Positions 42,875 to 50,001 of a stretch of DNA of 64,000 nt are shown piece after piece. The position numbers were made by a program, and so were the translations under genes. The notes beneath the pieces are model-generated. The model was given only the letters and a program-made list of their open reading frames with translations, ran no database searches and was not told the DNA's origin. Origin of the DNA: Nocardioides faecalis (GTDB taxonomy: Bacteria > Actinomycetota > Actinomycetes > Propionibacteriales > Nocardioidaceae); NCBI RefSeq assembly GCF_018388425.1, contig NZ_CP074406.1, positions 3,658,001 through 3,722,000 on the forward strand. The letters are read 5' to 3'. Positions within the stretch are counted from its first letter, which is position 1. Every line of letters begins with the position of its first letter.

Positions 42875-44464
42875 TCACATCCGGAAGATGCCGTACGACG
42901 GCTCGGGGCCGGGTCGGGTGGGTGGGGTGGCGGCGGCGAGCTCGAGGGCCATGCCGACCACGCGACGGGTGTCCGCGGGGTCGATGATGCCGTCGTCCCA
43001 CAGCCGGGCGGAGGCGTAGTAGGCCGAGCCCTGCTCGTCGTACTGGGCGCGGATGGGGGCCTTGAACGCCTCGGCCTCGGGTGAGTCCTCGAGGCCGGCG
43101 ACGGTGGCCAGCACGTTGGCGGCCTGCTCGCCGCCCATCACCGAGATCTTGGCGTTGGGCCACATCCACAGGAAGCGGGGGTCGTAGGCGCGCCCACACA
43201 TGCCGTAATTGCCGGCACCGAAGGAGCCGCCGATCACCACGGTCAGCTTCGGCACCACCGAGCAGGCCACGGCGGTGACCAGCTTGGCGCCGTCGCGGGC
43301 GATGCCGCCGTTCTCGTACTCGCGCCCGACCATGAACCCGGAGATGTTCTGCAGGAACAGCAGCGGGATGCCGCGGGCGTTGCACAGCTCCACGAAGTGC
43401 GCGCCCTTGAGCGAGGACTCCGAGAACAGGATGCCGTTGTTGGCCACGATGCCGACCTGGTGGCCGTGGATGCGGGCGAAGGCGCACACCAGCGTCTCGC
43501 CGTAGAGCTGCTTGAACTCGCTGAACCGGCTGCCGTCGACGATGCGGCGGATCACCTCGCGCACGTCGTACGGCGTGCGCGAGCTGGCCGGCACCACGTC
43601 GAGCAGCGTGTCAGGTGCCTCCAGCGGCTCCTCGACGGCCGCGCGGGCGGCGGGGTCGAGCGGGTCGGTGGGCGCGGGCAGGGTGTCGACGATGTCGCGC
43701 AGGATCGCCAGCGCGTGGTCGTCGTCCTCGGCGAGGTGGTCCACGACGCCGGAGCGCCGGGCGTGCACGTCGCCGCCGCCGAGCTCCTCGGCACTCACCA
43801 CCTCGCCGGTCGCGGCCTTCACCAGCGGCGGGCCGCCGAGGAAGATGGTGCCCTGCTCGCGGACGATGACGGTCTCGTCCGACATCGCCGGCACGTAGGC
43901 GCCGCCGGCGGTGCACGAGCCCATCACCGCGGCCAGCTGCGGGATCCCGCGGGCGGACATGTTGGCCTGGTTGAAGAAGATCCGGCCGAAGTGCTCGCGG
44001 TCGGGGAAGACGTCGTCCTGCATCGGCAGGAACGCGCCGCCGGAGTCGACGAGGTAGACGCACGGCAGCCGGTGCTCCGCGGCGATCGTCTGCGCCCGCA
44101 GGTGCTTCTTGACCGTCATCGGGTAGTAGGTGCCGCCCTTCACGGTGGCGTCGTTGGCGACCACCATGCAGTGCCGGCCCTGCACCACGCCGATGCCGGC
44201 AACGACACCGGCCGAGGGCACCGCGTGCACCTGCGACTCCTCGGTGCCGGGCTTGCCGTACATGCCGTACGCCGCCAGCGGCGCGATCTCCAGGAACGGG
44301 CTGCCGGGGTCGAGGAGGCGGTCGATGCGCTCGCGGGCGAGCAGCTTGCCGCGGCCGGTGTGCTTGGCGCGGGCGCTCTCGCTGCCGCCCTGGCGGACCC
44401 GGGCGAGCCGTCGGCGCAGCTCGTCGGTCAGCTCGGCGAGGGTGGGTTCGCTGTTCTCGGCCAC
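42875..44464 (-). CDS. mccB: Methylcrotonyl-CoA carboxylase beta subunit
   Basis: A 529-residue carboxyltransferase. The MCC-type core is seen in [79 protein letters not shown] and the C-terminus YGIFRM. It transfers CO2 from biotin to 3-methylcrotonyl-CoA in leucine catabolism. The GTG start is 6 bp from TAACCT, with an operator overlapping this promoter, and no ribosome site is visible. This suggests a leaderless, TetR-controlled mRNA. Confidence 0.94.
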   Translation of the reverse strand: MAENSEPTLAELTDELRRRLARVRQGGSESARAKHTGRGKLLARERIDRLLDPGSPFLEIAPLAAYGMYGKPGTEESQVHAVPSAGVVAGIGVVQGRHCMVVANDATVKGGTYYPMTVKKHLRAQTIAAEHRLPCVYLVDSGGAFLPMQDDVFPDREHFGRIFFNQANMSARGIPQLAAVMGSCTAGGAYVPAMSDETVIVREQGTIFLGGPPLVKAATGEVVSAEELGGGDVHARRSGVVDHLAEDDDHALAILRDIVDTLPAPTDPLDPAARAAVEEPLEAPDTLLDVVPASSRTPYDVREVIRRIVDGSRFSEFKQLYGETLVCAFARIHGHQVGIVANNGILFSESSLKGAHFVELCNARGIPLLFLQNISGFMVGREYENGGIARDGAKLVTAVACSVVPKLTVVIGGSFGAGNYGMCGRAYDPRFLWMWPNAKISVMGGEQAANVLATVAGLEDSPEAEAFKAPIRAQYDEQGSAYYASARLWDDGIIDPADTRRVVGMALELAAATPPTRPGPEPSYGIFRM

Positions 44465-44471
44465 AAGGGGA

Positions 44472-44489
44472 GGTTAGCGATCATTAACC
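44472..44489. promoter_or_regulatory. TetR operator 1 (mccB promoter)
   Basis: The 18-bp imperfect palindrome GGTTAGCGATCATTAACC has its last six bases on the minus strand forming TAACCT, the likely -10 element 6 bp before the mccB GTG. Its sequence agrees with operator 2 at 14 of 18 positions when compared in matching orientation. Confidence 0.8.
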
Positions 44490-44551
44490 AACCGGGCAAC
44501 GGGTGGCGTGCCACAGCGGTGCGCCAGCGGCGCCGCTCCAGATCGCGCTCG

Positions 44552-44569
44552 GGTGAGCAAGCGTTAACC
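44552..44569. promoter_or_regulatory. TetR operator 2 (autoregulatory)
   Basis: The plus-strand GGTGAGCAAGCGTTAACC is the second copy of the operator. Its final TAACC with the following T forms TAACCT at 44565-44570, 6 bp before the regulator's GTG. Both promoters therefore share the same -10, operator and start-codon spacing. Confidence 0.8.
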
Positions 44570-44576
44570 TCGCGGG

Positions 44577-45161
44577 GTGACCGAGTCCCCGGCGAGCGCG
44601 CCCAGCCGGCGCGAGCAGATCCTGGCCACCGCAGCCGAGCTGTTCGCGGCCCGCGGCTTCCACGGCGTCTCGGTCGCCGACCTCGGCGCCGCCTGCGGCA
44701 TCTCCGGGCCCGCGCTCTACAAGCACTTCCCCTCCAAGCAGGCGATGCTCGCCGAGATGCTGACCTCGATCAGCGAGCGGCTGCTCGCCGTCGGGCGGCA
44801 GCGGGTGGCCGCCGGCGCCGGGGACCCGGCCGCGGCGCTGCGCGGGCTGGTGGACTGGCACGTCGAGTTCGCGCTCTCCCACCGGCCGTTGATCGTCGTG
44901 CAGGACCGCGACTGGGAGTCGCTGCCCGCCGAGGCCCGCGACGCCGTACGCCTGTTGCAGCGCGAGTACGTCGCCCTGTGGGCCGAGCAGCTGCAGCTGC
45001 TGCGCGGCGACCTGGACACTCCGTCCGCCCGGGCCGCGGCGCAGGCGGCCTTCGGGCTGCTCAACTCCACCCCGCGCGCCGGGCACGACATCCCCGACGA
45101 CCGGCTCCGCGAGCTGCTCGCCTCGATGGCGCTGGCGGCGCTGGGCGTGACGGGGTCCTGA
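44577..45161 (+). CDS. TetR-family regulator of the mcc operon
   Basis: A 194-residue TetR repressor with an N-terminal helix-turn-helix (REQILATAAELFAARGFHGVSVADLGAACGISGPALYKHFPSKQAMLAEML, residues 12-62) and a helical ligand pocket. It is divergent from mccB across 112 bp that contain two related operators. It probably represses both genes until an acyl-CoA of leucine breakdown binds. SACE/LiuR-type function is inferred from position. It is likely leaderless. Confidence 0.88.
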   Translation: MTESPASAPSRREQILATAAELFAARGFHGVSVADLGAACGISGPALYKHFPSKQAMLAEMLTSISERLLAVGRQRVAAGAGDPAAALRGLVDWHVEFALSHRPLIVVQDRDWESLPAEARDAVRLLQREYVALWAEQLQLLRGDLDTPSARAAAQAAFGLLNSTPRAGHDIPDDRLRELLASMALAALGVTGS

Positions 45162-45174
45162 CCGAGCGCGAGCC

Positions 45175-45909
45175 TCAGTTGTCGGAGGGGTCGTGGGGCT
45201 GGCCCGCACGGCCGGACAGGTCGGGCTCGCCCCGAGCCCCCTCGACGGTGCGGCCGTGCTGCGCGTTCTGCCGGCGCCGGCCGCGGGCCTCGGCGAGCTC
45301 GTCGCGGATCCCGATGCGGTTCGGCGTCTCGTCGGTCGCACCGTTCGTGGCGTCGTCGCGGGTCTCCTCGGCGCCGACCAGCCGGATCGTGGAGAACGCG
45401 TAGCGGGTGGCGGCCACGATGGCGACCTCCAGCTCCTCAGGCTCGGCAGCGGCGAGCCAGTCGGCGTCGACGTCCACGTCGATGAGGTCGCCTCGCTCGG
45501 AGCGCTGCACGCTGAGGTGGCCGCCGGCCGACGAGCTGCGCTGCGGGATGGCGGTCCCGGAGCTGAGGAGGTCGAGGCGTCCGCGCCGGCGCGGCGTGTC
45601 GTCGGCGGCCCCGTCGGCGCGCGCGATCCAGTCGGGGACGTCGCCGCTGCTCACCAGCACGTTGAAGAGCCGGTCGCCGTCAGCGGCGACGAATGCGTCG
45701 CGCAGCGCGGCGACGAAGGCGGCGGGACGACGTACCCGGTCTGCGTCGAGCACGCGCGCCTCGATGATCCGCTTCGCTGCGTCGATCGTCAGGCTGATCG
45801 TCGCGTCGCTGTCCTCACCGGTCGCCGGCTCCACGTCGCCGTACGCGTCCGGTCGCTCGTCGGCGAGCCGCCGCAGCAGGCGCTCGCCCTCCGGGTCCAG
45901 GTGCGTCAT
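45175..45909 (-). CDS. Unknown protein, possible double YbaB-like fold
   Basis: A 244-residue soluble protein. Two segments (residues about 30-80: ATISLTIDAAKRIIEARVLDAD then PAAFVAALRDAFVAADGDR; and about 130-175: GDLIDVDVDADWLAAAEPEELEVAIVAATRYAF) share the strand-then-helix rhythm of YbaB/EbfC-type proteins. The likeness is weak. The C-terminal 55 residues are polar and disordered. GGGAGAG lies 6-7 nt before the ATG. It is divergent from a lipoprotein gene across 172 bp with no clear function for either. Confidence 0.55.
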   Translation of the reverse strand: MTHLDPEGERLLRRLADERPDAYGDVEPATGEDSDATISLTIDAAKRIIEARVLDADRVRRPAAFVAALRDAFVAADGDRLFNVLVSSGDVPDWIARADGAADDTPRRRGRLDLLSSGTAIPQRSSSAGGHLSVQRSERGDLIDVDVDADWLAAAEPEELEVAIVAATRYAFSTIRLVGAEETRDDATNGATDETPNRIGIRDELAEARGRRRQNAQHGRTVEGARGEPDLSGRAGQPHDPSDN

Positions 45910-46081
45910 CCTCACTCTCCCGCGCAGTCTCGCCTGATCGGTGCGCGGGGTGCCCCTGACCCTGTCCCGCCGGGTCCGTCGAGGCTGTCCCACCGCAGCC
46001 GCTGACATCCCCGACGGTGCCCGCGACGGCGCATCCGAAACGGGGGTTTGCGACCACGCCGGCGTCGGGCAGCCTGCTCGC

Positions 46082-46702
46082 GTGCTCGCCACCACCCGCA
46101 GGACCGCGCCCCGTCGGACCACCACCGGCTGCTCGATCGGCGTGCTCGTGGCGGCGTCGCTGCTCGCCGCGGGGTGCGCCAGCGAGGACGAGGCACCAGA
46201 GACGATCCCGGTCTCTGCGCTGCCGGAGGACCTGTGCTCGGTGGTCCCCGCCGGCTTGGCGAAGGACTTGGCCCTGGGCTCGCCGACGGCACAGACCACC
46301 CAGGACGACGACCGGGCTCTGGCGACGTGCTCGATGCAGGGGACGTACCTGGGCTCCGACCTCACCCTCGAGCTGCGGCTCGTCTCCCTCGGCGGCGACG
46401 ACGGAGCGGCACTGCGCACAGCGATGACCCACGAGATCGCCGGCGCCTGCGAGATGCTCGAGTCCCGCGCCGAGGACGACCAGGTGTTCGAGCAGGGCGA
46501 GACGGACTGCGAGCTGCGTGACCCGCGGGGTTCGGTCGTGCGTACGGCGCAGGCGATCCCGGTCTACGGCTGGGGAAGCGTGATCATCGACTACGACGGC
46601 GAGAACGCCGCCGCCGTCGCCGCCTACGCGACGTTCCTGAGCGGAAGCCTCACCCTCTCCGTGCCCGGCGAAGGCATCCCCGACGCCGGCAACGACGACT
46701 GA
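46082..46702 (+). CDS. Lipoprotein, unknown function (DUF3558-like)
   Basis: A 206-residue predicted lipoprotein with lipobox LLAAGCASE (Cys at about 29). The mature part has an organisation like DUF3558 (LCSVVPAGLAKDLALGSPTAQT, then ATCSMQGT and GACEML and DCELRDP), with several cysteines likely to pair. DUF3558 lipoproteins are common in mycolic and related actinobacteria. The GTG start has CAGCCT 6 bp upstream and gives a normal signal peptide. Confidence 0.72.
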   Translation: MLATTRRTAPRRTTTGCSIGVLVAASLLAAGCASEDEAPETIPVSALPEDLCSVVPAGLAKDLALGSPTAQTTQDDDRALATCSMQGTYLGSDLTLELRLVSLGGDDGAALRTAMTHEIAGACEMLESRAEDDQVFEQGETDCELRDPRGSVVRTAQAIPVYGWGSVIIDYDGENAAAVAAYATFLSGSLTLSVPGEGIPDAGNDD

Positions 46703-46725
46703 GGCCGGGGTACTGCGTCCGCTGC

Positions 46726-46793
46726 GCTCCGCTTCCCAAGAGAATTCGTCGAGAATCGGCCGAATCCGGACAAATTCGCTTGGGAAGCGGAGC
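46726..46793 (-). terminator. Family B long hairpin between converging genes
   Basis: A 25-bp inverted repeat (arms 46726-46750 and 46769-46793, beginning GCTCCGCTTCCCAAG) agrees at 23 of 25 positions around an 18-nt loop. It ends 1 bp from the aidB-like stop and lies 23 bp past the lipoprotein stop, so it probably terminates both transcripts. Related elements are at 15884 and 19513. Confidence 0.82.
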
Positions 46794-46794
46794 G

Positions 46795-48432
46795 TCAGAA
46801 GCCGGGGGACGCGCGCTGCAGGATCACCTCGAGGTCCACCCCGGCGGGCAGGGTGCCGAACGCGCTGCCCCAGTCCCGGGAGAGCCGGGTGGCGCAGAAG
46901 GCGTCGGCCACGGCCGAGGGGGCGTGGCGCAGCAGCAGCCCGGCCTGGAAGACGACCGCGATCTGCTCCACGACCCGCCGTGCGCGCACCTCGAGGTCCG
47001 CGACGTCGGTCAGCTCCTTCTTGAGCTCGGCCAGCGCGTCGTCGTACCGGACATCGGCGCCGGCGGCGAGCTCGGCCTCGGCGAAGAACGCGTCCAGGGT
47101 CTGCGGCTCCCGGCCGATCGCCCGCAACGCGTCCAGGGCGGCGACGTTGCCGGAGCCCTCCCAGATCGACAGCAGCGGCAGCTCGCGGTAGATCCGGGCC
47201 AGGTCGAAGTCCTCGATGTAGCCGTTGCCGCCCAGGCACTCCAGCGCCTCGGCGGCCACCGCCGGCCCCCGCTTGCACACGTAGTACTTCGTCGCGGCCA
47301 GCGCGAGACGTCGTACGGCGGCCTCGGCGCCGTCGCCGTGCACGGCCCGGTCGTTGGCGCCGCTGAGCCGCAGCATCGCCGTGGTCGCGGCCTCGGACTC
47401 CAGAGCCAGGTCGGCCAGCACGTTGCGCATCAGGGGCGCCTCGATCAGGCGCTTGCCGAAGGCGGAGCGGTGCTGGGCGTGGTGGGTGGCCTGGACGAGC
47501 GCGGAGCGCATGCCCGAGGCGCTGCCGATCACGCAGTCGAGCCGGGTCTGGTTGACCATCTCCACGATGGTCCGCACCCCGCGGCCCTCCTCGCCGACGA
47601 GGTAGCCGATCGCGTCGTGGTACTCGATCTCCGAGGACGCGTTCGACCGGTTGCCCAGCTTGTCCTTGAGCCGCTGGAACCGGATCCCGTTGCGCTCCCC
47701 GCCGGGCAGCACCCGGGGCAGCAGGAAGCAGGACAGCCCGCCGGGCGCCTGGGCGAGGGTGAGGAACAGGTCCGACATCGGCGCGGAGGTGAACCACTTG
47801 TGCCCGACGAGTCGGTAGGTGCCCGGCTCCCCGGGCAGCGGGGTGGCGGTGGTGGTGTTGGCGCGGACGTCGGAGCCGCCCTGCTTCTCGGTCATCGACA
47901 TGCCGGCGATGAGCCCTGCCTTGGTCTCCGGGTCGCGCAGGCCGGGGTCGTAGGCCCGGTTGGTCAGCAGCGGCTCGAACCGCGACGCCAGCTCCGGGTT
48001 CGCACGCAGCGCGGGGATGACGGCGTACGTCATCGAGATCGGGCAGCCGTGCCCGGCGTCGACGTTCCAGGCGTAGAACTTCGCCGCGCGGGCGACGTGG
48101 GCGCCGGGCCGGTCGTCGGCCCACGGCGCGGCGTGGATGCCGTGGCTCACCGCGGTCTCCATCAACCGGTGGTACGACGCGGTGTACTCCACCTCGTCGA
48201 GGCGCCGGCCGTAGCGGTCGTGGGTGTACAGCACCGGCGGGGTGCGCTCGGCGAGGCGGCCCCACTCGATCGCCTCGGCGGTGCCGGCGAGGCGGCCGAC
48301 GTCGTGGATCTCGGGCAGCGCCCAGGCCGCGCCCTCGCGCGCGACGCCCTCGAGCAGTGCCGGGTCCGCGGCGGTGTCGTGGCCGAGCAGCGGCGGCACC
48401 TGGTTGAACACCTCGTGGGTCTCGGCAGCCAT
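46795..48432 (-). CDS. AidB-type acyl-CoA dehydrogenase
   Basis: A 545-residue flavoprotein. The AidB-like N-terminal extension has FNQVPPLLGHDTAADPAL. The FAD-binding core includes GMSMTEKQGGSDVRANTTTA and GHKWFTSAPMSDLFLTLAQ. A C-terminal domain has ECLGGNGYIEDFDLARIYRELPLLSIWEGSGNVAALD. In E. coli AidB acts in the alkylation response, though many homologues may be true acyl-CoA dehydrogenases. TAATGT lies 6 bp before the ATG. It is divergent from a PaaX-like regulator. Confidence 0.9.
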   Translation of the reverse strand: MAAETHEVFNQVPPLLGHDTAADPALLEGVAREGAAWALPEIHDVGRLAGTAEAIEWGRLAERTPPVLYTHDRYGRRLDEVEYTASYHRLMETAVSHGIHAAPWADDRPGAHVARAAKFYAWNVDAGHGCPISMTYAVIPALRANPELASRFEPLLTNRAYDPGLRDPETKAGLIAGMSMTEKQGGSDVRANTTTATPLPGEPGTYRLVGHKWFTSAPMSDLFLTLAQAPGGLSCFLLPRVLPGGERNGIRFQRLKDKLGNRSNASSEIEYHDAIGYLVGEEGRGVRTIVEMVNQTRLDCVIGSASGMRSALVQATHHAQHRSAFGKRLIEAPLMRNVLADLALESEAATTAMLRLSGANDRAVHGDGAEAAVRRLALAATKYYVCKRGPAVAAEALECLGGNGYIEDFDLARIYRELPLLSIWEGSGNVAALDALRAIGREPQTLDAFFAEAELAAGADVRYDDALAELKKELTDVADLEVRARRVVEQIAVVFQAGLLLRHAPSAVADAFCATRLSRDWGSAFGTLPAGVDLEVILQRASPGF

Positions 48433-48497
48433 GAAGCGACATTACGCATCTGTCGACAGTCGTGTCCATGGATGTAGCACGGCGGTAGGCTCGGGAC
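48433..48497. promoter_or_regulatory. Divergent leaderless promoter region with CTGTCGACAG palindrome
   Basis: This 65-bp region holds TAATGT 6 bp before the aidB-like ATG and TAGGCT 6 bp before the PaaX-like GTG. Midway lies the perfect 10-bp palindrome CTGTCGACAG (48450-48459). A single operator there could control both genes. Confidence 0.6.
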
Positions 48498-49214
48498 GTG
48501 CCGGAACCGACCCCGCTGTCCGCGCGCTCGGTGGTGCTCAGCCTGCTGCTGGGCTCCCACCCGGACCGGATGAGCGCCGCGGCGCTGGTCCGCGCCGCGG
48601 CCCACTTCGCGGTCCCGGCCCCCACCGCCCGGGTCGCGCTCACCCGCGCGGTGGCCGCCGGCGACCTGCGCCGCGAGGACGGCGACTACCTGCTCGGCGA
48701 GCGCCTCGCCGCCCGGCAGCGTCGCCAGGACGAGGCGGTGCTCGACGCGGAGCGGGAGTGGGACGGCACCTGGGAGGTCGCGGTCGTCGTGGTCACCGGG
48801 CGCCCCGGAGCGGAACGGGCGGCGCTGCGGGACCGGCTGGCCTCCTACCGGCTCGCGGAGCTGCGCGAAGGCGTGTGGCTGCGCCCGGCCAACCTGCGCC
48901 GCCCGCGCGGCTACGCCGACGACCCGGTGCTCGCCACGGCGCTGGCCACCCCCGACGCCGACCCGCGCACCCTCGCCGCCGGGCTGTGGGACCTCACCGG
49001 CTGGGCCGCCACCGGCCGCGACCTGCTCGCCCACCTCGCCGCCCGGCACGACCCGGCGCTGCGCCTGGCCGCGGCGGCCGCCCTGGTCCGGCACCTGGCC
49101 ACCGACCCGCTGCTGCCACGCGCGCTGCTGCCCGCGGACTGGCCGGCGCAGCAGATGCGGGAGGCGTACGCCGCCTACCAGGACGAGCTGCGGGCGCTGG
49201 CCATCGGACGCTGA
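48498..49214 (+). CDS. PaaX-family transcriptional regulator
   Basis: A 238-residue protein. An N-terminal winged-helix (TPLSARSVVLSLLLGSHPDRMSAAALVRAAAHFAVPAPTARVALTRAVAAGDLRRE) is followed by the PaaX-like central ferredoxin-like region (WEVAVVVVTGRPGAERAALRDRLASYRLAELREGVWLRPANL) and a C-terminal helical domain (WPAQQMREAYAAYQDELRAL). It is a GntR-like repressor of acyl-CoA metabolism. TAGGCT lies 6 bp before the GTG. Its divergent neighbour, the aidB-like gene, is the likely target. Confidence 0.85.
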   Translation: MPEPTPLSARSVVLSLLLGSHPDRMSAAALVRAAAHFAVPAPTARVALTRAVAAGDLRREDGDYLLGERLAARQRRQDEAVLDAEREWDGTWEVAVVVVTGRPGAERAALRDRLASYRLAELREGVWLRPANLRRPRGYADDPVLATALATPDADPRTLAAGLWDLTGWAATGRDLLAHLAARHDPALRLAAAAALVRHLATDPLLPRALLPADWPAQQMREAYAAYQDELRALAIGR

Positions 49215-49248
49215 GGCCCGGCCCTCGCGGCGAGCTCAGTCCTCCTCG

Positions 49249-50001
49249 TCAGCCGTCCCCGGCGTCCCCGGCGTCCCCGGCGTCCCCGGCGTCCCCGGCG
49301 TCGAGGTCCTCCAGGTCCGCGAGGTCCTCGAGCAGCGCGCGGGCGCGCAGGGCGGCGTCCACCGCGATCTCGACGTCGTCGGCGAGGTCCGCCGGCCCCG
49401 GCGCGAGATCCGGGTCCGGGCCCAGGTCTGGTTCGAGGTCGGGCCGGCCGGCGGGCAGGGTCCGGGCGTGCAGCTCGCCGAGCAGCGCCTCGCGGTCCAG
49501 GCCGCGCACCGCCATCAGGACCAATGGGTCCTCCTCCACCAGCCAGCCGGTCTGCACCAATACGGCGACGGCGTGCGGGCAGGGGTCGAGGTAGTGCGCG
49601 CAGGTGCAGGTCGCGGCCAGCTCGGCGCCGTACGGCAGCAGCTCGACACCGACCTCCTCGAGGTGCTCCACGAGGTCGTGCGGCAGGTCCCCCGCGAGCA
49701 GGTCGGCGATCCGCCCGGACTCCGCGGCGACCACCTCCACCAGGGCGCGGCGGGCGTCGTCGTCGAGGACCGGGACCACCACCTCGACGGTCCAGGCGTC
49801 GTCGCCGTCGCGGACCGCGGCGAGCAGGGTGCCACTGTCGACGGTGATGCCGCCGACGTCGCCGCGGCGCGCAGCGGCCTTGCCGGGCTTCAGCTCGGCC
49901 TCGGAGTAGGCCGCCTCCTCCACCGCCCGCAGCCAGGCCTTGCCCCACCAGGTGCGTACGCCGCGCCGCGGCGCGGCCAGGCGGGCATAGGTGGTGCGCA
50001 T
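49249..50001 (-). CDS. SWIM zinc-finger protein
   Basis: A 250-residue protein. A SWIM-like zinc finger (CTCAHYLDPCPHAVAVL, about residues 131-147) lies after an N-terminal basic region (GVRTWWGKAWLRAVEEAAY). The acidic C-terminus contains five DAG tripeptides coded by a 9-bp repeat. SWIM proteins pair with SNF2 helicases in many actinobacteria. Here the start overlaps the helicase stop (TGATG), so the two are coupled. It probably gives substrate specificity to the helicase. Confidence 0.85.
   Translation of the reverse strand: MRTTYARLAAPRRGVRTWWGKAWLRAVEEAAYSEAELKPGKAAARRGDVGGITVDSGTLLAAVRDGDDAWTVEVVVPVLDDDARRALVEVVAAESGRIADLLAGDLPHDLVEHLEEVGVELLPYGAELAATCTCAHYLDPCPHAVAVLVQTGWLVEEDPLVLMAVRGLDREALLGELHARTLPAGRPDLEPDLGPDPDLAPGPADLADDVEIAVDAALRARALLEDLADLEDLDAGDAGDAGDAGDAGDG
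49255..49299 (-). repeat. 9-bp tandem repeat coding Asp-Ala-Gly
   Basis: Five perfect copies of GTCCCCGGC (plus strand) encode the (DAG)n C-terminus of the SWIM protein just before its stop codon. Confidence 0.95.

Noticed and set aside
46795..48432. AidB-like gene as the isovaleryl-CoA dehydrogenase of the leucine pathway
   Set aside because: It is separated from the mcc operon by unrelated genes, has its own PaaX-like regulator, and has the AidB N-terminal extension rather than the short IVD form.
45815..48643. A minus-strand frame of about 940 codons through the AidB region
   Set aside because: It reads through the family B hairpin and the lipoprotein gene in a wrong frame; the AidB frame on the same strand is the real one.
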